DNA of 64,000 nt from Streptococcus marmotae (GCF_001623565.1 NZ_CP015196.1:558001-622000), one strand, 5' to 3'; shown: positions 22,219 through 31,868, counted from the first letter of the stretch. Numbers and translations: made by a program. Notes: generated by a model from the sequence alone, not told the origin.

Positions 22219-22795
22219 AGTACTTGTCAAAAATCGGCTTATTGCGTTGTTCACTTACCTTGCTAAACTATAAAAAATAGGCTAGGACAAAGTCCCTAAC
22301 CTCATTATTTTTATAGATTGAGCAGTTTGACTTATATCAATAATCAGGAGAGGGACGATTGATACCTGAGTTTGGAAATCAAACAGCGAAGATTGTCTGG
22401 TTTGTAAAACGTTGATGATTCAGCATTCTAATAAAAGAGGCTAGCGAACAATTCTTTGCTAGCCCTATTTCCAACCGTTCACCATTCTCAATTGCAAGGA
22501 ACGAGCTACGCTCGTTCTATTTCCAGCCTTCCACAATTCTCAATTGTGGAAGCTAGTCAACATGCGGATATTGACAGTCAGGGAGTGACTGTCAATATCC
22601 GAGCTTAGAAACTAGAGAGCGAGGACAGTCCAGTGGACTGTTAATACTTGAGCTCAGAACTGAGAAAGTGAAGTTGACAAAATCGATTTCTACGAGATCA
22701 CGATTGAATCCCATTCCCCAGATTGCAAGGCTATCAGCTATTGCAATTACCTACAGTTTCGTTGTCTAATCACATTTTGATTTTTGACGAGTATC
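22219..22795. repeat. MITE-like intergenic repeat, copy A
   Basis: A non-coding stretch of about 577 bases between the decayed secreted gene and purR. Its ends are imperfect inverted repeats: AGTACTTGTCAAAAATC at the left, and GATACTCGTCAAAAATC read inward from the right. Inside are several dyads: ATTGACAGTCA and its complement (22569-22597), CAGTCCAGTGGACTG, an ATCGATTTC/GATCACGAT pair and gene-terminator-like GCTAGC stems. Long parts match copies B (31479-31868) and C (58627-58996). No protein-coding gene is supported. The remaining 22000-22218 stretch shows nothing clear beyond a possible TATAAT (near 22080) for the decayed gene. Confidence 0.7.
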
Positions 22796-22804
22796 AACGT
22801 ATCC

Positions 22805-23617
22805 TCATTTAAAAATATTGCCCAATTCAACATCAACCTTATTTTCTTTGACATCAATGTTGGTAACAGCAAGCAATGACTTGTAATTTGCTACATTGCG
22901 GGCTCCTTTTTGGTTTTCTGCAAAAACGGCTACACCAGCTAAGCTACTGTCAAATTCTGATAAGAGGCTGATCATCCCGTTAATGGTTCCACCATTTTTT
23001 AAGAAATCATCGACAATCAAGACACGGCTACCAGCCTTAAGACTGCGTTTAGACAGAAACATTTTTTCAATTCGATCGCTAGAGCCTGAAACGTAGTTGA
23101 CAGAAACCGTTGAGCCTTCTGTAATCTTTAAATCACGTCGCACAATGACAAAAGGAACATTCAAGACATTGGCAACCGCATTGGCTAACGGAACTCCTTT
23201 TGTCGCAACCGTCATCACTGCATCAATTTGCTCATCCTTGAAGCTATTTGCAATAATACGTCCGACATTTTTCAAAATATGAGGGGTTGAAAGCAAGTCA
23301 GAAGAATAGATATAACCACCTGGTAAAATCCGGCTACTTTCCGCCATCTGCCCCCGTAATTCTTCGGCAATTGTAAGAGACTCTTCCTCTGAAATCGAAG
23401 GAGTAAAAATGACACCACCACTTGCCCCTGTAATGGTTTCAATATGCCCAATCGCACTTTCTTCAAAGGCTTTTTTAATAATGGCAATATCCTCTGAAAT
23501 CGACGATTTGGCAGAACTATACTTCTCTGCAAACATATTTAAACTTGTCAATTCATAAGGGTGATTGATGAGATAATGAGAGATGACAACCATTCGTTCA
23601 CTTCTTCTTAATTTCAT
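22805..23617 (-). CDS. purR: Purine operon regulator PurR
   Basis: A Gram-positive PurR that binds PurBox DNA and responds to PRPP. In lactococci and streptococci it activates pur genes, and in Bacillus it represses them. The 270 residues have an N-terminal winged helix (about 1-75, MKLRRSERMVVISHYLINHP) and a phosphoribosyltransferase-like domain with the PRPP motif VLIVDDFLKNGGTING. The ATG at 23617 follows AAGGAAT. It is transcribed alone, and repeat copy A starts 10 bases after its stop. Confidence 0.95.
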   Translation of the reverse strand: MKLRRSERMVVISHYLINHPYELTSLNMFAEKYSSAKSSISEDIAIIKKAFEESAIGHIETITGASGGVIFTPSISEEESLTIAEELRGQMAESSRILPGGYIYSSDLLSTPHILKNVGRIIANSFKDEQIDAVMTVATKGVPLANAVANVLNVPFVIVRRDLKITEGSTVSVNYVSGSSDRIEKMFLSKRSLKAGSRVLIVDDFLKNGGTINGMISLLSEFDSSLAGVAVFAENQKGARNVANYKSLLAVTNIDVKENKVDVELGNIFK

Positions 23618-23781
23618 AGTCGATTCCTTCTTTGCTTTTTTAATATTATATCATAAAAAAGGAAAAAACGAACTTTTTTTATGCATTAGCCCGTTTTTTT
23701 CGTATTTTATTGATACTCTACATCTAGCAAGTTGCATTATTTTGTATTCTAACCGAATCAGTCATTTGATTAGCTATCTAT

Positions 23782-24723
23782 TCAGTCAATATCTGGTTTA
23801 TAGAAAGCACGATTGTCCATGGCAAAGATTCGACTGGTCATTTCCCCCGGTCCCACCTTATCCAAGGCTGTTAACATCATCATCATCTCCGCATCGATAT
23901 TGTCAATCATATGGAGAATTTCTGCTTCCATAATCTGCGGACGAACAGGACTGCCATATTCAAGTAAGCCATGATGACTAAGAATAACATGGCGTAAAAC
24001 TGTCACTTCTTCCTTGGTATCATCGATTCCTAACTCGATTAGTACCTTGGTAATCTCCTCGTCAATCAGAGAAATATGACCGATAAGATTGCCTCGTACG
24101 GTGTAGTTGGTATTGTCAGGACCAGATAATTCAATGACCTTGGCTAAATCGTGTAGCATAATTCCTGCGAACAACAAACTCTTATTGAGCCGGGGATAAA
24201 TGTCTCCAATCTTATCTGCCAAGCGAACCATGGTTGCTGTGTGAAAAGATAGACCTGAGTAAAAGGCATGATGGTTCGTTTTAGCAGCTGGATAAGAATA
24301 AAATTCCTGGTCATACTTGCTATATAAGGCACGTACAATACGTTGCCAGACAGCATTTTCAATCTGAAACATCATCTGACTTAAATACTTGCGCGTATCT
24401 TCTACATTGACAGGTGGCTTTTCCTTGAAATCCGCCGGATCAGACGGCTCACCCGGTTTTGGTAACCTTAAGATAATTTGATTTACCTGAGGTGTATTGT
24501 TGTATACTTCACGCCGCCCCTGCATGTGGACGACAGTACCTGCCGTAAAATCTTTAATCTTTCCTGGTTGGGCATCCCATATTTTTCCTTCAATCTCTCC
24601 AGTATCATCTTGGAAAGTCAAGGCAAGATAATCTTTTCCAGCCCTTGTCTGCCGAACATCAGCTGTCTTAATCAGATAAAAGCCTTCAAAGAGCTCATCT
24701 TTTTTCATTTGGTTAATTTTCAT
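23782..24723 (-). CDS. yhaM: YhaM-type 3'-5' exoribonuclease
   Basis: A cytoplasmic nuclease of 313 residues that degrades RNA (and single-stranded DNA) from the 3' end. The N-terminal OB-fold is seen at about residues 15-90 (FYLIKTADVRQTRAGKDYLA). The HD phosphohydrolase domain follows, with HHAFYSGLSFHT and the metal-binding LLFAGIMLHDLAK. Its start overlaps the end of rmuC by 11 bases, so it is translationally coupled and in one operon with rmuC, thiN and rpe. Confidence 0.93.
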   Translation of the reverse strand: MKINQMKKDELFEGFYLIKTADVRQTRAGKDYLALTFQDDTGEIEGKIWDAQPGKIKDFTAGTVVHMQGRREVYNNTPQVNQIILRLPKPGEPSDPADFKEKPPVNVEDTRKYLSQMMFQIENAVWQRIVRALYSKYDQEFYSYPAAKTNHHAFYSGLSFHTATMVRLADKIGDIYPRLNKSLLFAGIMLHDLAKVIELSGPDNTNYTVRGNLIGHISLIDEEITKVLIELGIDDTKEEVTVLRHVILSHHGLLEYGSPVRPQIMEAEILHMIDNIDAEMMMMLTALDKVGPGEMTSRIFAMDNRAFYKPDID

Positions 24724-25948
24724 CTTCTTCCCCTTCCTCCTGGAAATTCAATAGGGTAAACGAGTCCGTATCATCTGGTAATTCAATATGGCGCAGGGTA
24801 CGCTCAATCGCATTGGTCCGCCGTGTCAAGAGGTCGTCTAGATTACCTGAGGCATGCTGTAAATGACGCTGAGCCTTCATCAATACTGTCCCAAATTTGC
24901 CAAATTCTGACTTGACATTCCCCAGAACCTTACTGATGTCATCAGCAGACCTCTGGATATTCAATGTCTTAAATCCGACAGATAAGGAATTCAAGAGGGC
25001 AGATAAGGTTGACGGCCCTGCCACCACAATATGCTCTGCCCGCCGCAGTTCATCAAAGAAAATCGGATTACGAACCACTTCAGAATACAGACCTTCTGTC
25101 GGTAAAAAGAGAATCCCAAAATTCGTCGTTGCTGGTGGATTCAAGTACTTCTGCTGAATATCCTTAGCAAAGCGTTTGACAGAAGCTAAGAGATGTTTAC
25201 GGTGCAACTCAATCTGCTCCTTGTCACCCGCCTCATACGCATCTTCTAAACGATAGTAATCTGCCAGCGGAAACTTGGAGTCAATAGGAAGGTAAACCGC
25301 ATCCTCTTTCGTATGCCCCGGTAATTTAATCGCATATTCTACCCGCTCATTAGAACCTGCTACTGTAGCAAATTCTCGTTCGTATTGGGAGGGTGTTAAA
25401 ATATCTTCGATAATTTGTCCCAATTGCAACTCGCCCATAATCCCACGCGTTTTAGTATTTGAGAGAATTTTGTTGAGTGCTCCAACATCGCGCGCTACCG
25501 TCTGCATTTCTCCAAGACCACGGTTAACGGATTCCAATTGCTTTGATACCGTTTCAAATGAGGCTTGCAAGCGAGTTTGCAAGGTTTGTTCTAACTTTTC
25601 CTCGACCGTCTGACGCATTTCTTCCAGTCGCTTCTCATTCGAAGCCTGAATAGCCTGTAAACGCTGGTCTGACACATCACGGTTCTGCGACAGTAACTGG
25701 TGCATTTCCTGCCGCAGGACTGTCAATTGTTGGTACAACTCCCTACGTAAATCAGTCATATCCTGATGTAGAACTTGTTGCTGGGCAAGAGTCTGTTGAT
25801 TTTTTTGATCTAAAAGATAGGTGAGCTGGTCTGACAGATGGTCTGCCATATCTTCTGATTGTATCGATAAGCGCTTCATGTGTTGCTCTAGACGGAACAA
25901 CGTAAACACTGAAACCATTATTGCTACAAAGGCTAGGATATCCGCCAT
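24713..25948 (-). CDS. rmuC: DNA recombination protein RmuC homologue
   Basis: RmuC limits DNA inversions between short inverted repeats and has a nuclease-like core. The 411 residues start with a membrane-anchor helix (MADILAFVAIMVSVFTLF), then a long coiled coil (about 25-150, Gln/Glu/Leu-rich), then the RmuC domain with TRGIMGELQLGQIIEDIL and YLPIDSKFPLADYYRL. I chose the ATG at 25948 because AGGAGGTAAA precedes it; the open frame starts 12 codons further up, inside thiN. It lies one base after the thiN stop. Confidence 0.92.
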   Translation of the reverse strand: MADILAFVAIMVSVFTLFRLEQHMKRLSIQSEDMADHLSDQLTYLLDQKNQQTLAQQQVLHQDMTDLRRELYQQLTVLRQEMHQLLSQNRDVSDQRLQAIQASNEKRLEEMRQTVEEKLEQTLQTRLQASFETVSKQLESVNRGLGEMQTVARDVGALNKILSNTKTRGIMGELQLGQIIEDILTPSQYEREFATVAGSNERVEYAIKLPGHTKEDAVYLPIDSKFPLADYYRLEDAYEAGDKEQIELHRKHLLASVKRFAKDIQQKYLNPPATTNFGILFLPTEGLYSEVVRNPIFFDELRRAEHIVVAGPSTLSALLNSLSVGFKTLNIQRSADDISKVLGNVKSEFGKFGTVLMKAQRHLQHASGNLDDLLTRRTNAIERTLRHIELPDDTDSFTLLNFQEEGEEDEN

Positions 25949-25949
25949 T

Positions 25950-26582
25950 TTACCTCCTATCTCGACTATAGATGAGCACAACATACCCTTTATCTATTGT
26001 AAATTCGATTTCTTTTCCGATAAATTCATTACTGCTGTAACATTTTTTGAAAAAATAATTGCTCTCATTCAAGGGATATTTGGCATGAGAGATACTCAAG
26101 CGACTGTCATCAGACGGCATAAAGGACACATAGGTCATTCCCTCAATCGGAGCAATTGTATACTGTCCTGCTGGATAAAAGCGGACAATGTTCACATCAT
26201 CCACTAGCTCAATCTGCCGCATATACGGTGCTAATGCCGGTTCACTAGCGAGAAAGAGATTGCTCATCATGTGATCCAAACGGCCACCAAACGCTCCAAA
26301 AATGGTGACAGTTGCTCCTTGATAACGTGCGAAGACTTCTTTCAGCGCCAGTTCCAAATCTGTATCATCTTTTTCTGCCGGTGCCTGCACAAAAACTCCC
26401 GCAGTTTGGGCAATACGCTTGCGCTCCTCATCCGTCACCGAATCAAAATCACCCACTGCCATATCAAGAGGCAACTCTTGCTCCAAAAGATGAAGCGCCC
26501 CCCTGTCCACTCCAACAAAAAAATCGTAATCAGGCGAAATAGCTCCTCTATCTCCCCCTGCAACAAGAGCAATATTAATCAT
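25950..26582 (-). CDS. thiN: Thiamine pyrophosphokinase
   Basis: Makes thiamine diphosphate from thiamine and ATP. The 210 residues have the typical N-terminal ALVAGGDRG and GVDRGALHLLEQ, then the catalytic GDFDSVTDEE and DDTDLELAL, and TIFGAFGGRLDHMMSNL. It overlaps the 3' end of rpe by 8 bases, giving the common streptococcal order rsgA-rpe-thiN-rmuC-yhaM. No TPP riboswitch is seen in the cluster. Confidence 0.95.
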   Translation of the reverse strand: MINIALVAGGDRGAISPDYDFFVGVDRGALHLLEQELPLDMAVGDFDSVTDEERKRIAQTAGVFVQAPAEKDDTDLELALKEVFARYQGATVTIFGAFGGRLDHMMSNLFLASEPALAPYMRQIELVDDVNIVRFYPAGQYTIAPIEGMTYVSFMPSDDSRLSISHAKYPLNESNYFFKKCYSSNEFIGKEIEFTIDKGYVVLIYSRDRR

Positions 26583-27234
26583 GGAGAGCTGCTTTCAAGG
26601 TCGTAACATTTGCTTGCAAGTCTCCCTTAAACAAGTAGGAACCTGCCACAAAGACATTTGCCCCTGCTTCTTTCGCAGATACAATCGTCTTGTTGTCAAT
26701 GCCACCATCTACTTCAATATCAAATGACAAGCCCTTTTTCTCACGCAAACGTGCTACTTCCGCTATTTTTTCTGCTACTTCAGGAAGATAGGCTTGGCCA
26801 CCAAAACCTGGATTGACTGTCATCAATAATACCTGATCTACCATATGCAAGACCGGTTCAATCAACACGACAGGTGTTCCTGGGTTGATAACGGCACCTG
26901 CTTTCATACCTGTAGCACGAATTTTTTGCAAGGCTCCATGAAGATGTTGGGTCGCTTCCGCATGAATGGTCACAATATCTGCACCTGCACGCGCAAAATT
27001 CTCAATATGCTGCTCTGGATTAGACACCATCAGATGGCAATCAAAAACTAGCTTGCTATGTGGGCGCATTGCAGCTACCACATCCGCACCAAATGAGATA
27101 TTGGGGACAAAATGCCCATCCATAATATCAATATGGACATACTCCACACCAGTTGCCTCAAGACGTTTCAATTCTGCTTCAAAATTCGCATAATCCGCAG
27201 CAAGGATCGAGGGAGCAATTTTATAATGTGACAT
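26575..27234 (-). CDS. rpe: Ribulose-phosphate 3-epimerase
   Basis: Interconverts ribulose-5-phosphate and xylulose-5-phosphate in the pentose phosphate pathway. The 219-residue TIM barrel has all family motifs: PSILAADYANFEAEL, HIDIMDGHFVPNISFG (metal-binding His and catalytic Asp), VNPGFGGQAYLPEV and EVDGGIDNKTI with the second catalytic Asp. It follows rsgA by 15 bases and is coupled to thiN. Confidence 0.97.
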   Translation of the reverse strand: MSHYKIAPSILAADYANFEAELKRLEATGVEYVHIDIMDGHFVPNISFGADVVAAMRPHSKLVFDCHLMVSNPEQHIENFARAGADIVTIHAEATQHLHGALQKIRATGMKAGAVINPGTPVVLIEPVLHMVDQVLLMTVNPGFGGQAYLPEVAEKIAEVARLREKKGLSFDIEVDGGIDNKTIVSAKEAGANVFVAGSYLFKGDLQANVTTLKAALHD

Positions 27235-27249
27235 AGGAATTCCAACTTT

Positions 27250-28125
27250 CTATTTCATTTTTTTACTGACTTTTTTATAGGTTTCACGCACATTTTGAAT
27301 TTCCGATAAAAATTGCAGATAATTGTCGTAGCGACTTTGGGAAATCACCTGTTTTTCCACAGCAGGCTTGACAGCGCAATCTGGCTCATGCGTATGGGTG
27401 CAGGTCCGAAATTTACAAGCTTGACTTTCCTTGGCAATTTCTGGAAAACAATCATTCAGTGCCTCTGCCTCTTTTACTTCGTAATCGAGCGAAGAAAATC
27501 CCGGAGTATCAGCAATTTTTCCACCATAAACGTTATAGAAGCTGACAGCTCGTGTCGTATGGCGTCCCCGACCCAAACTATCTGAGATTGTACCTGTTTC
27601 CAATTGCAATTCTGGTGCAATTTTATTGAGCAAGGTCGATTTACCAACCCCTGTCTGCCCCATAAATACCGTTACCTTATCCTTCAAGAGAGGTATTAAT
27701 TCCTCCAAACTGGAAACAAAATGATAGCCGATTTGCTCATAAATCGCACGATAACCGTCCAACTCGTCTTGCTTTTCCAGCAAATCCATCTTTGAGATGT
27801 AAATGATTGGCATCATATCTTTCTGCTCTAGCAAGACTAGGAAGCGATCCAAGAGATTGGCATTGAAATCAGGCTCTTTGGCTGACATGATAACAACTGC
27901 CTGATCAATATTGACAATTGGCGGTCGTACCAAGCTGTTTTTGCGCTCATAAATCTTTAAAATATAACCCTCTGACTGCTCTTCTGCAGAAAAGTCGACA
28001 ATATCTCCCACGTAAGGCGTTTGCCCTTTTTTTCGAAAATTCCCACGCGCTCGTGTCTGATAAATCTGCCCGCCGGACTCTACGTAGTAAAATCCAGCAA
28101 GGGCTTTCATAATAATACCTTGCAA
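27250..28125 (-). CDS. rsgA: Small ribosomal subunit biogenesis GTPase RsgA
   Basis: A circularly permuted GTPase that matures the 30S subunit. The 291 residues have an N-terminal OB-fold (about 1-65). The GTPase motifs come in permuted order: ISKMDLLEK (G4), then [14 protein letters not shown] (G1), RHTT (G2) and [10 protein letters not shown] (G3). The C-terminal zinc site [17 protein letters not shown] is complete. It begins the rsgA-rpe-thiN-rmuC-yhaM operon and follows rsmA after about 170 bases. Confidence 0.95.
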   Translation of the reverse strand: MQGIIMKALAGFYYVESGGQIYQTRARGNFRKKGQTPYVGDIVDFSAEEQSEGYILKIYERKNSLVRPPIVNIDQAVVIMSAKEPDFNANLLDRFLVLLEQKDMMPIIYISKMDLLEKQDELDGYRAIYEQIGYHFVSSLEELIPLLKDKVTVFMGQTGVGKSTLLNKIAPELQLETGTISDSLGRGRHTTRAVSFYNVYGGKIADTPGFSSLDYEVKEAEALNDCFPEIAKESQACKFRTCTHTHEPDCAVKPAVEKQVISQSRYDNYLQFLSEIQNVRETYKKVSKKMK

Positions 28126-28257
28126 ATCTGCTCCTTTTATTTCCAGTTTTAGCGATTAGCAAGCCGATTCTTCCTAATCACCATTTCATTGCATATACTT
28201 GCTCTTATTATATCAAAAATCAGGCAAAATAGCCCATATTAGCTAGTAAAATCAAAG

Positions 28258-28284
28258 AAAAACGAAGCCAACCCTAGCCTCGTT
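28258..28284 (-). terminator. Terminator after rsmA
   Basis: On the minus strand a stem AACGAGGC/GGCTTCGTT is followed by TTTTTC, about 15 bases past the rsmA stop. Confidence 0.65.
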
Positions 28285-28296
28285 CCCAGTATTCTC

Positions 28297-29172
28297 CTAT
28301 CCTAACCCCGCTGCTTTCAGCGCATCACTCAAGCGAGCAAAATCTGCCAAAGTAAGAGCCTCACCGCGTACTGATGACCGTAAACCTGCTGACGCAATCG
28401 CTGCTTCCAACTTTTCTTTAACCCCATCTGCCTTTCCAAAATAACTGGTCAGATTATTCCACAAGGTCTTGCGACGGTGGGTAAAGCTAGCCTTTGCCAC
28501 CTTGAAAAAGAATTTTTCGTCCGTCACTGCGACCGCAGGCTCTGGACGTCTGGTCATTTTCAAAATCGCACTATCCACATTTGGAGCAGGGACAAAAACC
28601 GTGCGTGGCACGATAAAGGCTACTTTAGCGGTCATATAATACTGCACCGCAATAGACAAGCTGCCATAAGCCTTGGTATTGGCCTCAGCAGAAATCCGGT
28701 CCGCTACCTCCCGTTGCATCATCACGACAAATTCGCTAAATGGAATTCCACTTTCAATCAAATGCATCAAAATCGGAGTCGTGATGTAGTAAGGAAGATT
28801 GGCCACTACCTTAATCGGTAGCTCAGGATTTTTAAACTGCTTGATATGCTCTACCAAATTGGTCTTTAAAATATCCTGATTGACCACCGTCACATTGTCA
28901 AAATCACGCAGTGTATCAGCCAAAATCGGCACCAGTCGGTCATCAATTTCAAAAGCCATGACCTCCGCTGCCCGCTCTGCCAAAAATTCTGTCAAGGCCC
29001 CAATTCCTGGCCCAATTTCAATCACATTGACCGACTCATCAATCTCAGCCGTATCTACAATCTTCTGTAAAATATTTGTGTCCGTCAAAAAATTCTGACC
29101 AAAGGACTTCTTAAACGTAAAACCATGACGCTCCAAAATCGCGCGCGTCACACTATAATCTGCAATTCTCAT
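28297..29172 (-). CDS. rsmA: 16S rRNA dimethyladenosine transferase
   Basis: Methylates two adenines near the 3' end of 16S rRNA (A1518/A1519). The 291 residues have the SAM-binding motif [19 protein letters not shown] and the catalytic [14 protein letters not shown]. The C-terminal helical domain is complete. I chose the ATG at 29172 ([13 protein letters not shown]), the usual family start; the frame stays open 22 codons further upstream. The 244 bases upstream to the next gene show no clear structure. This gene is also called ksgA. Confidence 0.95.
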   Translation of the reverse strand: MRIADYSVTRAILERHGFTFKKSFGQNFLTDTNILQKIVDTAEIDESVNVIEIGPGIGALTEFLAERAAEVMAFEIDDRLVPILADTLRDFDNVTVVNQDILKTNLVEHIKQFKNPELPIKVVANLPYYITTPILMHLIESGIPFSEFVVMMQREVADRISAEANTKAYGSLSIAVQYYMTAKVAFIVPRTVFVPAPNVDSAILKMTRRPEPAVAVTDEKFFFKVAKASFTHRRKTLWNNLTSYFGKADGVKEKLEAAIASAGLRSSVRGEALTLADFARLSDALKAAGLG

Positions 29173-29416
29173 ATAAGATACCAAGGGCGTAAAACGGACA
29201 AAGCCAAAATAGGAGTTTTTGTACGGAGATGCTGGCATCTACAAAAAAACTATCTTTTGGGCACAGGCCGTAGCCCGGGTTCAGTTCCTTTCTGTTTCTA
29301 AAAGTACATACAAACTAAAAAGCCACTATTTTCTCGACACTTTTAGCTCGTATTCAATTCCTTTCTTTAGATAGTAAGCCCATAAAGAACGAGGCAATCA
29401 AATTTTTCTCAGTTCC

Positions 29417-29944
29417 TTACATATTCATCAATCGTTCTACGACACTCAGTTTGCGTGCCGTCATGGTACTGCCCAAATATTTTTCGAGATAATTGGTGTA
29501 CAACCGTTTCTTTTTCGCATCACGTGGCAGATACAAGTACAGGCATTCGCTTCCTTGAACCAGCTTCTCATCGCCAAAATCCTCCTGAAGCAGTTTGTCG
29601 AGTTTAGTTTGGGCAATAGTGTCATTTGTAAAAACCAAATGAATCCTAGTTCTGTCGTGTGAATCATCAAAGGGCTGTTCAGCCGCCGCCCTTTCCAATT
29701 GCTGGGGTGTTTTAACAACTACCGCCAAATCAGCCCCAATCTTCTCACGTATCACATCGTGAACAGTCTGCTTGATTTCTTCGTCTGACTTCGTGGTCTG
29801 TAACACGATATTCCCACTTTGAATATATGTTTTGACTTCTTCAAATCCTACTTTTTGTAAAATTTCTACAAGATAAGACATCTTGGGAATGCGATTTTGC
29901 CCTGTCGGCGTTACACCACGCAATAGTATCACTTTCTTACTCAT
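29417..29944 (-). CDS. DUF1697 family protein
   Basis: A cytoplasmic protein of 175 residues. The N-terminal KKVILLRGVTPTGQNRIPKM and the GFEEVKTYIQSGNIVLQ block are diagnostic of DUF1697, whose function is unknown. The rest reads as an alternating alpha/beta domain. I chose the ATG at 29944 because GGAGGGG precedes it. It overlaps the 3' end of rnmV by 8 bases, so it is expressed with rnmV and tatD. Confidence 0.85.
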   Translation of the reverse strand: MSKKVILLRGVTPTGQNRIPKMSYLVEILQKVGFEEVKTYIQSGNIVLQTTKSDEEIKQTVHDVIREKIGADLAVVVKTPQQLERAAAEQPFDDSHDRTRIHLVFTNDTIAQTKLDKLLQEDFGDEKLVQGSECLYLYLPRDAKKKRLYTNYLEKYLGSTMTARKLSVVERLMNM

Positions 29945-30497
29945 ACCCCTCCATAACCTCTTCCACTTCCGCCAAAGAAATGCCAAACATCTCAAGGCGT
30001 TTCAAAAGTTGCTTGCCATTGGTATAGCCAATACGGAGCTGTTCTCCAAGGTATTCCCTGCGTTTGCGGCTGTCTAAGCCTGCAAGAAAGCCTAAACGAA
30101 TCAAATCACTCCGTGTGATGTCAAAACTCGATTGTTTCTCCGCTACATCCAGCACCTGTGAGAGTGCCCGATCCAAATCCTCAAAAGCAGCATGTTCAAT
30201 CCCGAGCGATTTTCCCTTGGTTTTAGAACTGGGAGCCGCCTCATCTCGGTTTAAGAAGGCATGTTTTGCCGTTGGAACAGCTGCCATGATCATCTTGCGA
30301 ATCCGCTCCCCGTTAAAGTCCGGATCTGTAAAAACAATCACTCCATGTAAGTCATTCAAGCGCTTGATCCGCTCAAGATCCTCCTGCGAAATGGCCGACC
30401 CTCTGGTTTCGTAGGTTTCTACTTCGTAAAACCGTTTGAGGTTAGCCGTATCATCTCGACCTTCGACTACGATAATTTCTGCTATTTTCCGCTTCAT
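29937..30497 (-). CDS. rnmV: Ribonuclease M5
   Basis: Matures the 5S rRNA precursor. The 186 residues contain a Toprim domain with IIVVEGRDDTANLKRF (catalytic Glu) and VIVFTDPDFNGERIR (DxD). The remainder is the DUF4093-type C-terminal domain (RSDLIRLGFLAGLDSRKRRE). It starts one base past the tatD stop, as in most Firmicutes. Confidence 0.95.
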   Translation of the reverse strand: MKRKIAEIIVVEGRDDTANLKRFYEVETYETRGSAISQEDLERIKRLNDLHGVIVFTDPDFNGERIRKMIMAAVPTAKHAFLNRDEAAPSSKTKGKSLGIEHAAFEDLDRALSQVLDVAEKQSSFDITRSDLIRLGFLAGLDSRKRREYLGEQLRIGYTNGKQLLKRLEMFGISLAEVEEVMEGYE

Positions 30498-30498
30498 A

Positions 30499-31275
30499 TC
30501 AGTCTTTTAACCCAAACAACTCTTGTGCATTAGCGTAGGTTCTATTGGCCACTTCTTCCACAGACAAGCTACGGAGCTCTGCAATCTTCTCCACCACATA
30601 GCGGGTATAGGCTGTACGATTTTCCCTCCCACGCTTAGGAACAGGAGCTAGATACGGTGCGTCTGTTTCTACCAAAATCTTATCAAGTGGCAAATGAAGT
30701 GCAGCTTCTTGGATGTCTAGGGCCTTCTTAAAGGTGACAACTCCTGAAAAAGAAATGGTCATCCCAAGCTCGATAAACCGCTCTGCCATTTCCAAAGAAC
30801 CAGAGTAAGAATGCATAATCCCACCACGAGAGCCCACCCCCTCACTCTTGATGATGGCATAAGTATCCTGCAAAGCATTCCGAGTATGGACAACAAAGGG
30901 GAGACCTACTTCTTTGGCCAAGGCAATCTGCCGGCGGAACACCTGCTCCTGCACCTCTTTAGGCGCTGTCATCCAATGATAATCCAAGCCAATCTCACCT
31001 AAAGCAATGACTTTTTCATGAGTAAGACGCTCTCGCAAAAACTGCTCCACCTCATCCGTGTAACTAGCAGCTTCTGTCGGATGCCAACCAATGGTCGCAT
31101 AGACCTGCTCATAGCGCTCTGCCAAGTCTAGGGCACGTTCAATCGTCGGCCGATCAAACCCCACTACATTCATTCGTGTTACACCCATTTCTTTGGCTAA
31201 TTGCAATTCTTCCTCAATACGCCCTTCAAACTCTTCCACATTTAAGTGGGTATGGGTGTCAAAAATCTGAATCAT
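30499..31275 (-). CDS. tatD: TatD family metal-dependent hydrolase
   Basis: A metal-dependent DNase of 258 residues in the amidohydrolase fold. It has the metal ligands FDTHTHLNVEEFEG, ALGEIGLDYHW, FVVHTRNA, MHSYSG and VETDAPYLAP. The start at 31275 has an AGGAGA site. A short upstream reading frame (31259-31369) overlaps its start by 17 bases. The gene heads the tatD-rnmV-DUF1697 operon. Confidence 0.93.
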   Translation of the reverse strand: MIQIFDTHTHLNVEEFEGRIEEELQLAKEMGVTRMNVVGFDRPTIERALDLAERYEQVYATIGWHPTEAASYTDEVEQFLRERLTHEKVIALGEIGLDYHWMTAPKEVQEQVFRRQIALAKEVGLPFVVHTRNALQDTYAIIKSEGVGSRGGIMHSYSGSLEMAERFIELGMTISFSGVVTFKKALDIQEAALHLPLDKILVETDAPYLAPVPKRGRENRTAYTRYVVEKIAELRSLSVEEVANRTYANAQELFGLKD

Positions 31276-31369
31276 CTTTTTCTCCTATAATTTTGGTAGT
31301 TACCCAATCATATTCTTTCTTCTTTTTGCTAGTTTCTGAGATCATACGAGCACAATCTGCAACCGTCAT
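31259..31369 (-). CDS. Possible small gene overlapping the tatD start
   Basis: A 36-codon frame (MTVADCARMISETS then a Lys-rich stretch, ending GEKDDSDF) starts with ATG after GAGGATTAAAA, a plausible ribosome site. It stops 17 bases inside tatD. It is not recognised. It could be a coupled leader peptide, or the remnant of a longer gene whose end was lost. Confidence is low because the frame is short. Confidence 0.3.
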   Translation of the reverse strand: MTVADCARMISETSKKKKEYDWVTTKIIGEKDDSDF

Positions 31370-31478
31370 TTTTAATCCTCGGTCTAAAAAATATCATTTT
31401 AGGCTCACTTCTTTCGCGGTTTCTCTAAGATATGACTATGTTCAAATACCAACAAAATAATCATTTCAATGAACTAGT

Positions 31479-31868
31479 GATACTCTATCAAAATCACAAT
31501 CTGACTAGGAGGCTGAGACAAAAGTGCCCAATCTTGCTTCTTTTATAGCTTTAACAGTTTGACGCATATCAATAGTCAGGGGAGTGACGATTGATACCTG
31601 AGCTTAGAAATTCGAAAGCGAGGATTATCTGGTTTGTAAAACATTGATAAATCAACATTCTAGCAGAAGAGGCTAGCGAACATTTCGCTAGCTCTATTTC
31701 CAACCTTGCGGGGGTGGGGCTAAACTAATCCAGAAATAAAGAAGTGAGGTAAATCGATTTCTTCGAAATCACGATTGAGACCCACTCCTATTTCCAACCT
31801 TCAACAGTCCGCTGGACTGTTGAAGCAAAGCAAGTTAGCAACGTCAGATTTTGAATGTTGACGAGTAT
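31479..31868. repeat. MITE-like intergenic repeat, copy B
   Basis: A non-coding 390-base element between tatD and rpmH. The left end GATACTCTATCAAAATC and the right end, read inward as CATACTCGTCAACATTC, form imperfect terminal inverted repeats. Internal blocks match copies A and C: GAGGCTGAGACAAAAGTG, CATATCAATAGTCAGGGGAG, and the AACATTGATAAATCAACATT block. A GGGGGTGGGGC/GACCCACTCC stem spans about 31710-31792. The stretch from here to rpmH (31869-31957) holds only the rpmH terminator. Confidence 0.7.

Noticed and set aside
27250..28125. TPP riboswitch linked to thiN
   Set aside because: thiN is internal to the rsgA-rpe-thiN operon, and no conserved TPP-aptamer blocks are visible upstream.
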